This document shows positions 1 to 7,100 of a stretch of 19,585 bases of DNA, one piece after another (the first letter of the stretch is position 1; the number at the start of each line of letters is the position of its first letter). The position numbers and the translations under genes were made by a program. Below the pieces are notes generated by a model. The model was not told where the DNA came from, did not search any database, and saw only the letters and a program-made list of their open reading frames with translations. The DNA comes from Promethearchaeota archaeon (GTDB lineage Archaea; Asgardarchaeota; Lokiarchaeia; Sigyniarchaeales; SOKP01), in contig JAUWZR010000019.1 of assembly GCA_030615235.1 (NCBI GenBank), forward strand, positions 1 to 19,585, given 5' to 3'.

Positions 1-1007
1 ATCTTTACATCAACTGATTCTGGAATCTGTTCTTTAATTTCTTTAGTTAATCTTTCCTTGATTCCAGGGAACATTGTTGAACCACCAGAAAGCACAATAT
101 TGCCATAAAGGTCTCTACGAAGGTCGACATCACATTCTGAAATAGCACCGACAATTACATCATCGAGAGGTTCTAATTCTTTCCCGATTACTGATGGATT
201 GAAGAAGCATTCAGGTGCTAAAAATCGTTCGACACCTACATTTATAGTTTCTCCGTCAGGAAGCATGTAGCTTTTTTCCATTCCAGCAACTTTCTTTGAA
301 AGCATCATCTCTTTCTCTGGATCGATTGCTACATAGCAGAGTTTTTCTTTGATATCTCTAACAATTTCTTTCTCTGCAGAAGTTGTAAAAGAGTATCCTT
401 TTTGCCGGAGTAATCTTTGTAGGTACGTTGTGATATCACGGCCAGCAAGATCGATTCTTTGGATTGCATGACTTAGAGCAAAGCCTTCGAAAATAGGTAC
501 TACGTGAGATACTCCATCCCCAATATCTATGACGCATCCGGTCGTTCGACCAGAAGCATATAGAGATAAAACTGCCTGCATTGCTACATAAAGGGCTGGA
601 ACGTTAAAGGTTTCAAACATAATCTCAGCCATTTTTTCTCGGTTAGGTCTTGGGTTTAATGGAGCTTCAGTTAATAGAACCGGGTGTTCGCTAGGATCGA
701 TTCTCAAATCTGTATAAAAAGTGTAATGCCAAATCTTTTCCATCGCTGTCCAATCTTCGATAATACCATGTTCTACTGGAAACATTAGCTTTAGAACACC
801 TTTTAATTGCATTGCTTCTTCTCCGATATAGTATTCACGAGTGTAATGCTCAACATCAGTCATTATCGATTCATATTTTGGATAGCCAATAAGAGTTGGA
901 AATACAGAACGAGGTTGGTCTTCACCAGCGAAGCCATTCTTGGAGATTCCAGTTCCATTATCGACTACTAAGGCTTTCGCGTTTAAAAAACTTTCTTCTT
1001 CTGCCAT
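1..1007 (-). CDS. Actin family protein (lokiactin-like), 3' end cut by window edge
   Basis: Reading the minus strand from the ATG at 1007 gives an uninterrupted frame of about 335 codons that runs off the left edge. The translation is plainly actin. The first phosphate loop reads DNGTG near residue 16, followed by NGFAGEDQPRSVFPTLIG. The second phosphate loop reads DIGDGVSHVVPIFEGFAL, where canonical actin has DSGDG. The adenosine motif VLSGGSTMFPGI lies near the visible end. Actins are about 375 residues long, so perhaps 40 residues are missing. Actins bind ATP and polymerise into cytoskeletal filaments. Close eukaryote-like actins in archaea are a mark of Asgard lineages. A TATA-like box centred 26 bases before the ATG suggests a leaderless transcript. 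The family is certain; which of several Asgard actin paralogues this is cannot be told. Confidence 0.96.
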   Translation of the reverse strand, partial: MAEEESFLNAKALVVDNGTGISKNGFAGEDQPRSVFPTLIGYPKYESIMTDVEHYTREYYIGEEAMQLKGVLKLMFPVEHGIIEDWTAMEKIWHYTFYTDLRIDPSEHPVLLTEAPLNPRPNREKMAEIMFETFNVPALYVAMQAVLSLYASGRTTGCVIDIGDGVSHVVPIFEGFALSHAIQRIDLAGRDITTYLQRLLRQKGYSFTTSAEKEIVRDIKEKLCYVAIDPEKEMMLSKKVAGMEKSYMLPDGETINVGVERFLAPECFFNPSVIGKELEPLDDVIVGAISECDVDLRRDLYGNIVLSGGSTMFPGIKERLTKEIKEQIPESVDVK

Positions 1008-1028
1008 AATATTCAGCTTTTTAATTTA

Positions 1029-1038
1029 TATTTATAAA
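1029..1038 (-). promoter_or_regulatory. TATA-like box of the actin gene
   Basis: On the minus strand this reads TTTATAAATA. Its centre lies about 26 bases before the actin ATG, the usual archaeal TATA-to-start-site distance, so transcription probably begins at or next to the start codon. Confidence 0.5.
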
Positions 1039-1413
1039 AACTTTATTTCTTATTCAAAACGGTTTTTTGATTGTTTGTCGTTTACCCATATTATATTTTT
1101 TAATAGGTATAATAATATCGATAAATTATAACAAATTCAAATTATCATAATAATAAATTTGGTATATATAAATTTTTTTTATTACAAAAAAAATGAGATA
1201 TCTTAGAGTGCTTCTTTCGAACAATTAATTTTTTATCTTTGAGATCGAAGGAAATAAATGCACATATTGTTTGTTGTTGTTTTTCTTGCCTTAATTTGTG
1301 TAAACAAAATATTTGTTTTTGAGACCTCAAAAAACCATTTGTGTATACAGAAGATCTTAATTAAATTAGAGGAAATAATGGAAAAATACGATTTTTCCGA
1401 ATGACTCCAATCA
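1039..1413. other. AT-rich intergenic stretch without a supported gene
   Basis: The region between the actin promoter and the acetyltransferase stop codon is very AT-rich. The short open frames here (63 and 61 codons) are rich in Phe, Ile and Lys, as chance frames in AT-rich DNA are, and show no domain. No RNA gene or convincing repeat was seen. Confidence 0.55.
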
Positions 1414-1980
1414 TCAAGTATTCTTATTTAGGTAATCGTCGATCCAAAGTTCCATCATAATTTCATCATAGTAGTCCGAATCCATGTAAAATTGCTTTTT
1501 CCTTATCCCGACCATTTTAAAACCAATTTTCTTGTAAAGATAGAGAGCTCTCTCATTATCTGAAAAACAGCTTAGAATTATTTTTTCTTTATTGTATAAT
1601 CTTTTTGATTCGCGGATGGCTTTATCGATTAAATTAAAGCCAATGCCTAAATCTCGGAATTTTTTCTGAACAATTATGCCTAAGCTACCAACATGAGTAG
1701 CAGCATCCCATTCGAGATTTGATATCTCACATTGGCCTAAAATATTATATGGACTTCTTAGTGTTGGATGAATTGCTACGATACATATTTCTCTTTCTTT
1801 TTTAATATTTTGAAACCATGATTGTTTTTCAAATTTTGATCTAACAGGAAAGAACACCGGAAGATAGATTCCTTCATCAACAACTTCATTAAAATTGTTC
1901 CAAATGCCATCAATATCAGATTCAACGGCATGTCTGAAGAGAAAATTTTCTCCATTCTTTAGCTTGACGACTTCTTTCAT
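1414..1980 (-). CDS. GNAT family N-acetyltransferase
   Basis: A 188-residue single-domain protein with the GNAT fold. The acetyl-CoA loop is visible as R-D-L-G-I-G (residues 109-114) after the beta strand HVGSLGIIV. The C-terminal part, with N-E-R-A-L-Y-L-Y-K-K-I-G-F (residues about 142-154), is the usual motif B region where the acetyl-transfer site closes. The N terminus (LRHA-like FRHAVESDIDGIW) fits the RimJ/RimL/RimI-like subgroup. It would transfer acetyl from acetyl-CoA to an amine, possibly a protein N terminus or small molecule; the substrate cannot be read from sequence. It is divergently transcribed from the winged-helix gene, with only 45 bases between start codons. Confidence 0.88.
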   Translation of the reverse strand: MKEVVKLKNGENFLFRHAVESDIDGIWNNFNEVVDEGIYLPVFFPVRSKFEKQSWFQNIKKEREICIVAIHPTLRSPYNILGQCEISNLEWDAATHVGSLGIIVQKKFRDLGIGFNLIDKAIRESKRLYNKEKIILSCFSDNERALYLYKKIGFKMVGIRKKQFYMDSDYYDEIMMELWIDDYLNKNT

Positions 1981-2025
1981 TAATTAAATATAAATTTTTA
2001 TAATTAAATTCCTTATCGTATTAGT
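1981..2025. promoter_or_regulatory. Shared divergent promoter region
   Basis: These 45 bases separate two divergent start codons. They are almost all A and T, and TATA-like stretches can be read on both strands (about 1990-2005), 16-30 bases from each ATG. Both transcripts are probably leaderless and may be co-regulated. Confidence 0.4.
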
Positions 2026-2487
2026 ATGGAAAATAAAAACGAACGCGATAAGGTGAAAAAAGACTCGGCGGATAAAGAAAAAATTCGAGATTACATCGAA
2101 CAAATGGCTCAGTCAAAGAAAACTCCAGTTGCAAAAGACCTCGTCCAATTAAAGCATGTCGAAGTAAAGAAACAAGAAATAAGTCCCCAGACACAAAACC
2201 TAGCAAACACTCTTAGAGAACAATATTTAGAACACGATCAGTTTGAACGCCTTACAAATGATGAACTTACGGTTCTTGAATCTTTTACTAATAAAAGAAT
2301 GTTCCTAACGCGAATCGCGATTATTGTAAATCAGAGTAGGATTCCTTTAGGTATTGAACCATTCAATAAAGCAGATTTGGAAAAAATCTTAGATTCTTTA
2401 GTGTCGAAAGGTTATTTAGAAGTAGAATTGGTTGAAGGGAAAGATGTGTACATTTTAACAGAGAGAGGGGTATATAGACTTCAATAA
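2026..2487 (+). CDS. Winged-helix domain protein of unknown function
   Basis: A 153-residue soluble protein. Residues 1-70 are highly charged (Lys, Glu, Asp, Gln) and probably helical or disordered. Residues about 78-153 look like a winged helix: a helix (DELTVLESFTNK), an Ile-rich helix (RIAIIVNQ), a recognition-helix candidate (NKADLEKILDSLVSKGYLEV), then a beta hairpin ending YILTERGVYRL. Such domains bind DNA or act as protein interaction modules, including in RNA polymerase and ESCRT subunits. No family could be assigned. The gene is divergent from the acetyltransferase and convergent with rpo6, 11 bases from its stop codon. Confidence 0.75.
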   Translation: MENKNERDKVKKDSADKEKIRDYIEQMAQSKKTPVAKDLVQLKHVEVKKQEISPQTQNLANTLREQYLEHDQFERLTNDELTVLESFTNKRMFLTRIAIIVNQSRIPLGIEPFNKADLEKILDSLVSKGYLEVELVEGKDVYILTERGVYRLQ

Positions 2488-2498
2488 AACCGTAACTC

Positions 2499-2801
2499 TC
2501 AATCCTTCTTAAGAATCAACGCATTAATGGAAATATCTTGGTATTCTCCGCTTGGATATTGCCGTCTTATAGTTAAAGGTAAGATTTTTGCTTTTAATTC
2601 TAGTAGTGCGATTTTAATTGGGTCTATGACATTTTTAGGCTTGTCAATTAGGATAGGAGCTCCGAACGAGATTTGTAAAGCCCTAGCACCAGTAATTCTG
2701 GCTTTTTCATATCTTGTAAGAAATATTGAACCAACTTTAATCGTTTTTCGAACTTTTTTATATAACTTCCTCAATTCACGAGATTCTAAAAAAGAAGACA
2801 T
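2499..2801 (-). CDS. rpo6: DNA-directed RNA polymerase subunit Rpo6 (RpoK, Rpb6 homologue)
   Basis: A 100-residue protein with the Rpb6/omega core: LTRYEKARITGARALQISFG (residues about 28-47), then APILID, then IALLELKAKILPLTIRRQYP, ending in the charged tail. These match the archaeal RpoK signature of a T-R-Y-E-x-A-R-x-x-G-x-R-A-x-Q run and an A-x-x-E-L-x-x-x-x-L-P-x-x-x-R-R run. Rpo6 sits at the base of the polymerase clamp and helps assembly and stability of the largest subunit. The length fits: archaeal RpoK is often 55-100 residues, and here there is an extra charged N terminus of about 25. A TATA-like TTTTAAAA lies about 30-40 bases upstream (2831-2848). The gene lies downstream of tRNA-Val on the same strand. 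Confidence 0.93.
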   Translation of the reverse strand: MSSFLESRELRKLYKKVRKTIKVGSIFLTRYEKARITGARALQISFGAPILIDKPKNVIDPIKIALLELKAKILPLTIRRQYPSGEYQDISINALILKKD

Positions 2802-2927
2802 AGCATAAACCTAAGAATTAGTAACTGTCTTTTAAAATGTATTTTAAAATAAAACTTTTTTGGTTTTCTTCTGATATCGATTAGATCGATTGTTTTTGCG
2901 TGAATAGTGATAGTGCGCAAGGGGGGA

Positions 2928-2957
2928 ATTTTTCAGTTTAAAAGAATTTTTCAAACT
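2928..2957 (-). other. tRNA-Val intron 3 (T loop, position 59/60, 30 nt)
   Basis: The central helix is TTCA/TGAA, the first bulge is AAA, and the intron hairpin is GTTT/AAAC with an inner AAAA/TTTT. The second bulge looks like five bases (AAATT) rather than three, so the motif is relaxed and the exact cut may slide within the A run. The chosen cut restores T loop TTCAAAT. Confidence 0.7.
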
Positions 2958-2972
2958 TTTGAACCCCCGACC

Positions 2973-3004
2973 GTCGAGATTTACGCCTTGAATTAGCGAA
3001 AATT
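2973..3004 (-). other. tRNA-Val intron 2 (variable region, position 44/45, 32 nt)
   Basis: The central helix is CGTG/CTCG (3 of 4 pairs, one T-T), with bulges TAA and ACG, and the intron helix is ATTTTCGC/GCGTAAAT (7 of 8 pairs). Cutting after the second bulge base yields variable region AGGTC, the usual Val sequence. Confidence 0.78.
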
Positions 3005-3020
3005 TACACGGTGTGAACGT

Positions 3021-3052
3021 TTAACGCTTTCCAGAATTAAACATTAGAAAGT
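3021..3052 (-). other. tRNA-Val intron 1 (position 28/29, 32 nt)
   Basis: The junction folds as a textbook bulge-helix-bulge. The central 4-bp helix is AACG/CGTT, with 3-nt bulges ACA and AAA, each cut after its second base, and an intron helix CTTTC/GAAAG closing a 15-nt loop. Only this placement restores the perfect anticodon stem. Confidence 0.85.
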
Positions 3053-3175
3053 GTCGTTATACGTCTAAACCACTCGCGCAGCCTATTGTGAATTAATATA
3101 ATAGTTTAATTATTAAAAAGGTATTAATATAATTTAAGAGATTCTATAGACTCTGTAACTTTAATAAATTTCTAA

Positions 3176-3184
3176 GCTATATCT
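3176..3184 (+). promoter_or_regulatory. Candidate TATA box for hef
   Basis: GCTATATCT centred about 23 bases before the ATG at 3203. That ATG reads ten codons and then meets TAA in the frame one base out of register with Hef. It would be the natural leaderless start if the register is broken by a single-base error. Confidence 0.3.
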
Positions 3185-3224
3185 CTTTGAAAGAGTTTCG
3201 TTATGATATTTACTGGTGATTTGA

Positions 3225-5576
3225 GTATCAAATAAAGAAGACTTTATATCCCACCCGCTTTTAAAGGAAAATTTTGTTCTGAGGAGAGCATATCAAGAAA
3301 ATATATTTATAAATTGCCTTAATACAAACTGCTTAGTTGTCATTCCAACGGGATTAGGAAAAACAATTATAGCTCTAATGTTAGCTATACACAGATTATC
3401 AGAAACGCCTAATTCTAAAATAATCTTCTTAGCTCCAACCAAGCCACTTGTAAATCAACATTATAAATCTTTTTTAGATTTAACGGTTATTCCTGAGGAG
3501 AACTTAAAAGTAATTACTGGAACCACATCACCAGAGAAAAGGAGAGATATATGGAAGGACTTAGAAATTGCTTTTATGACACCACAAGTACTTCAAAATG
3601 ATATTATTTCCAATCTTTATTCGTTAGAGAATGTACCTTTAATTATTTTTGATGAATGTCATCGGAGTGTAGGAGATTACGCGTATTGTTTTATTGCTAA
3701 GAAGTATGTAGAAACTGCTAAGAATTATCAAATTTTAGGGCTTACCGCAAGTCCAGGATCTACGGAAGAGAAGATTAGCGAAATAAAAAAGAATTTATTC
3801 ATCGACCGTGTCGAAATTAGAACAGAACAAGATTCGGATGTGAAACCTTACATTTATAAGGTCGATAACGAATGGATAAAGGTTAAGCTTCCAAGTGAAT
3901 TTATGGATATCAAAATAATAATAACAGGTAAATTAAGAACAATTTATAAATGGTTAAAACAACAAGAATTACTAAATTCGTCAGATATTACTAAGGTTAC
4001 TAGAAAAGATTTGCTTGCGTTAGACAGAGTAATTAATGGAAGAATTTCATCTGCAAGAACAGATGAGGAGAAGTTTCGATTATTTAATGCGAAAAAATCT
4101 ATAGCAAATGCGATAAGATTATCCCATATGGATGAGCTTATTGAGACTCAAGGAGTAAGCGCATTAGATGGTTACATGAAAAAAAACATTAAAAAAATAA
4201 AACAAAACACAGCAAATAAATCACTAAAAGAACTTTTTGGAGATTCTGACATAAAGCGCGTTCTTAGGTTAATTGAAACTAACAAACAAAAAGGCATTGT
4301 TCATCCTAAACTAGAAAAACTTGCGAGAGTTTTACATAATCAGATCATTGAAAATAGAGACTCGAGAATATTAGTATTTTGTCATTTTAGAGACTCTGTC
4401 AACAATATAGTTAAATTTATTGAAAGAGACAAAATTATAAGGGCTCATAAATTCGTAGGACAAGCTAACAAATCTCTAGATAAAGGTCTAACTCAAAAAA
4501 AACAAATCCAATTACTTGAAGACTTCAAAGAAGGAATTTATAACACATTAATTGCTACAAGTGTTGGAGAAGAAGGTTTAGATATAGCGGAATGTGATTT
4601 AGTAATATTTTATGATATCGTACCAAGTGCTGTACGTTCTATTCAACGTCGTGGAAGAACTGGAAGAAAAAAGGAAGGAAAGGTTTTATTATTAATGGCT
4701 GAAGGTACTCGTGATGAAGGATATTATTGGGCTGAAAAGGCTAAGGAACGGGTTATGAATCAAAGTTTACGAACCATGAAAAAAAATGATTCAAGTTCTA
4801 AAGCAGGACAATCAAATATTTTAAATTTTATAAAAGAAGACGAAGACATTAAGGACTCTAGTAATTTTAAAAATATTTCAGATACTTCGTCTATCCAGAA
4901 GATTGAGGGTGCTCAGGATTACACAATAATTTGTGATAATAGAGAGACTGCCTCTGCTGTTGTTAGAGCATTATCCCTTATGGGAGTTAGTTTAGAACTA
5001 AAACAATTACCTGTTGCAGACTATATACTCTCAGAAAGAGTTGGGATTGAAAGAAAATCAGCAAAAGACTTTAACGATTCCGTCAAAGATGGGAGATTAT
5101 TTAACGAACTATTTGAGTTAAAAAGCAATTTTGTCAGGCCCATATTAATATTAGAAGGAGATCCTTTTATAAATTCAAACATTAACCAAAACGCACTCTA
5201 TGGTGCGATTACATCAATAATTTTGAATTTAGGAATTACTATTTATAAAACAAACAATCCATCTGACTCTGCAATGTTTATTTATCAGCTTGCTAAAAAA
5301 GAACAGTCAGACTCTAAAATGGAATTAAAGTTAAGGTTTGATAAAAAACCAATAGAAATAACTAGTTTATTAGAATATATCGTTGCAGGTATTCCGGGTA
5401 TAAACAGTCTTAGAGCTAAAAACTTGCTTAGAGAATTAAAATCGCTCCAAGAGATTTTTAACGCTGATATTGGGGATTTAATGAAAGTTGAAAATGTTGG
5501 AAAGAAAATTGCTCAAGAAATATATAAGCTAAGTAGATTTAAATACCAAAATAACTCCGAAATTGAGTATGATTAA
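3225..5576 (+). CDS. hef: Hef-type helicase-nuclease (FANCM/XPF family), start unresolved
   Basis: Hef remodels stalled replication forks and branched DNA. The domains, in order, are: SF2 helicase with Walker A PTGLGKT (3345-3365), motif II DECH (3651-3662, usually DEAH), motif III TASPGST and motif VI QRRGRTGR (4644-4667); a linker; an XPF nuclease with DNRE (4935-4946) and ERK (5049-5057) of the D-x-R-E/ERKxxxD active site; and tandem helix-hairpin-helices (about 5370-5550). The first in-frame ATG, at 3378, lies after Walker A, so it cannot be the true start. The frame is open back to 3225 after a TGA. That upstream part encodes FISHPLLKENFVLRRAYQ, matching the Hef N terminus, but has no ATG, GTG or TTG. 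Either a rare start (ATA 3246, CTG 3279) is used, or one base is missing and the start is ATG 3203, where a TATA-like box sits at 3176. It is convergent with the aminotransferase, with 3 bases between the stop codons. Confidence 0.92.
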   Translation, partial: VSNKEDFISHPLLKENFVLRRAYQENIFINCLNTNCLVVIPTGLGKTIIALMLAIHRLSETPNSKIIFLAPTKPLVNQHYKSFLDLTVIPEENLKVITGTTSPEKRRDIWKDLEIAFMTPQVLQNDIISNLYSLENVPLIIFDECHRSVGDYAYCFIAKKYVETAKNYQILGLTASPGSTEEKISEIKKNLFIDRVEIRTEQDSDVKPYIYKVDNEWIKVKLPSEFMDIKIIITGKLRTIYKWLKQQELLNSSDITKVTRKDLLALDRVINGRISSARTDEEKFRLFNAKKSIANAIRLSHMDELIETQGVSALDGYMKKNIKKIKQNTANKSLKELFGDSDIKRVLRLIETNKQKGIVHPKLEKLARVLHNQIIENRDSRILVFCHFRDSVNNIVKFIERDKIIRAHKFVGQANKSLDKGLTQKKQIQLLEDFKEGIYNTLIATSVGEEGLDIAECDLVIFYDIVPSAVRSIQRRGRTGRKKEGKVLLLMAEGTRDEGYYWAEKAKERVMNQSLRTMKKNDSSSKAGQSNILNFIKEDEDIKDSSNFKNISDTSSIQKIEGAQDYTIICDNRETASAVVRALSLMGVSLELKQLPVADYILSERVGIERKSAKDFNDSVKDGRLFNELFELKSNFVRPILILEGDPFINSNINQNALYGAITSIILNLGITIYKTNNPSDSAMFIYQLAKKEQSDSKMELKLRFDKKPIEITSLLEYIVAGIPGINSLRAKNLLRELKSLQEIFNADIGDLMKVENVGKKIAQEIYKLSRFKYQNNSEIEYD

Positions 5577-5579
5577 TGC

Positions 5580-6887
5580 TTAAACTAAGTGCTTAATCTT
5601 TTTAACGCCTTCGCCGATTATTTTTAAGATCTCTTCGATTTCTTCCTCTTTTACGACTAATGGTGGCATCATTATGAGCGTATCTTTTTTATTTCCGCAA
5701 TAATTTTGAAGAACGCCTTCTTTTATTATGGAAAGCATAGCTAATTGCCCGAGTGTTTCGCTATTAAACTCCATCCCCCACATAAGTCCTCTTCCTCTCA
5801 CTTCTTTTATTAACTCAGAATTTTCGTCTGCGATTTCTTCTAAACCCTTACCAAATAGTTTACCCATTTCCTTTACATGATTTAAAAACTCAGGATTTGA
5901 TTGAATATCTAACATCTCACAAGCAACGACGCAACCTAAATCAGAACCTCCTGTTGTAGAAATGTGTACGAATGGGTCGTCTTTAAAAACTGCCTTCTCT
6001 ATAAATGGTTTATAACTACAAGTGGAGATCGGATAAATTCCCGCGCTCATACCCTTACCTAATACCATAAAATCGGGTATAACATTTTCGTGTTCATAGA
6101 GTCCTCCATAAATCGCCCAAAAATAGCCGGTTCGTCCAAGTCCTGTTTGAACTTCGTCAATTATCATCATAACACCAAAATCATCGCATAATTCTCGAAC
6201 TTCTGAAAAGTAGTCCTCTTGAGCAATTAATACTCCTCCTGATGCTGGGATTGTTTCTAGAATGATACACGCAATATCCTCCGAAATAAATTTTTTCAAA
6301 GCATTAATATCACCAAAGGGAACTTGTTTAAAATCTGAGAGATTCCAAAGGAAATTTTCTTTAAAGCCAGGATCTCCAGTTGCTAACGCAAAACCAGTAT
6401 GACCATGATAGCCTCCAATTGCAGATATGCATTTTTTCCGTTTCGTATATGCCCTTGAAAATTTAATAGCTGTATCAACTGCCTCACCACCACTAACTCC
6501 AAATGTGGTCTTTGTAATTCCTGGTGGCATAAGTTCTGTTAACTTTTTCCCTAACAGAGCTCTCCATTCTGATAATTGTAAATGATCACCTATGTCCAAT
6601 CCACTATCTAAGGCATCTTTAAGGATTTGCACTATTTTTGGGTTTCCATGCCCTAAATTATAAACACCCCCGCATGTGTGGCAATCGTAGAGTTCCATAG
6701 GTGGATCGGTGGGTTTTAGACCTTCCAACATATTAATCTTAACGCCTTTCCGCTCGCCAGGGATAACTCCAAGACCAACACCTTTAAAAAACCGTACTTT
6801 TGGTGAATTAACATGCTTAGCATATAACTTCAGGAGCTCTTTTTGCGATAAAGTTCCAAAAAACTTCTTATTTGAGTCATCTTTCAT
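5580..6887 (-). CDS. Class III PLP-dependent aminotransferase
   Basis: A 435-residue fold-type I enzyme. VSGGEAVDTAIKFSRAYT (residues 131-148) is the phosphate-binding region. GGYHGHT follows at 158-164, DEVQTGLGRTG at 244-254 (the Asp binds the pyridine nitrogen), and LGKGMSAG at 276-283, with Lys278 as the Schiff-base lysine. The family includes ornithine, acetylornithine, putrescine and 4-aminobutyrate aminotransferases, which move an omega-amino group to 2-oxoglutarate. The length (400-460) fits. The cysteine pair in LYDCHTCGGVYNLGHGNP (residues 67-84) is a slightly unusual substrate-site region, so the exact substrate is not assigned. No neighbour belongs to an amino acid pathway. A TATA-like ATATTATAAATA lies 30-45 bases before the ATG, implying a short leader. 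Confidence 0.9.
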   Translation of the reverse strand: MKDDSNKKFFGTLSQKELLKLYAKHVNSPKVRFFKGVGLGVIPGERKGVKINMLEGLKPTDPPMELYDCHTCGGVYNLGHGNPKIVQILKDALDSGLDIGDHLQLSEWRALLGKKLTELMPPGITKTTFGVSGGEAVDTAIKFSRAYTKRKKCISAIGGYHGHTGFALATGDPGFKENFLWNLSDFKQVPFGDINALKKFISEDIACIILETIPASGGVLIAQEDYFSEVRELCDDFGVMMIIDEVQTGLGRTGYFWAIYGGLYEHENVIPDFMVLGKGMSAGIYPISTCSYKPFIEKAVFKDDPFVHISTTGGSDLGCVVACEMLDIQSNPEFLNHVKEMGKLFGKGLEEIADENSELIKEVRGRGLMWGMEFNSETLGQLAMLSIIKEGVLQNYCGNKKDTLIMMPPLVVKEEEIEEILKIIGEGVKKIKHLV

Positions 6888-7100
6888 GGTTTTACAACAT
6901 TTTTTTTTTCCATTAAAATATTTATAATATTTAATCGCTGACTAAAAGCATTTTCCTTACATAAAAAGTAATGGAGATAACCCTAAAAACAATTAGTTAA
7001 TATTAATAACAAAACTTTTATGATTAAAGATTAATATTTTTATTTTAGTAGTAATATAATTAGAATGTTATTAAAAAAACTTGATGTGATTTGATTAAAT

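Larger units (their letters stand above)
2914..3079 (-). tRNA. tRNA-Val(CAC) with three introns
   Basis: After removing three segments, the minus strand gives a 72-nt cloverleaf. The acceptor is GCGCGAG with CTTGCGC, one G-U pair, and discriminator A. The D stem is GTT/AAC with the T13-T22 mismatch often seen in Val. The anticodon stem is ACACG/CGTGT, a perfect 5 bp, with loop TTCACAC (anticodon CAC). The variable region is AGGTC, the T stem is GGGGG/CCCCC and the T loop is TTCAAAT. Introns lie at positions 28/29 (3021-3052), 44/45 (2973-3004) and 59/60 (2928-2957). The lengths add up exactly: 72+32+32+30=166. No CCA is encoded. The D loop reads AGACGTA, so G18 is followed by T rather than the usual G19, which is odd. 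The alternative that it is a decayed tRNA is less likely because all other stems are intact. Confidence 0.85.

Noticed and set aside
1145..1330. 61-codon minus-strand frame, also 940-1131 plus-strand
   Set aside because: Chance frames in AT-rich DNA; one overlaps actin and its promoter, and neither has a domain.
2527..2808. 93-codon plus-strand open frame
   Set aside because: It lies antisense to rpo6, whose protein family is clear; no domain is visible in this frame.
3021..3070. Long imperfect helix ACGTATAACG with CGTTAAACGT
   Set aside because: At first it suggested a different structured RNA. Part of it (AACG/CGTT) is the central helix of tRNA-Val intron 1, and the rest is not needed.
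2914..3079. Reading the locus as an amber-decoding tRNA (anticodon CTA) or as a class II tRNA-Leu
   Set aside because: CTA needs a T-G closing pair and leaves a 37-nt variable region with no sensible fold. The Leu reading leaves no Leu anticodon after T33. The Val(CAC) reading with three introns explains every base and gives standard variable and T-loop sequences.
2903..3087. Five-base pairing of AATAG/CTATT flanking the tRNA-Val ends
   Set aside because: It could help precursor folding, but five A/T-rich pairs with unequal spacers are easily chance.
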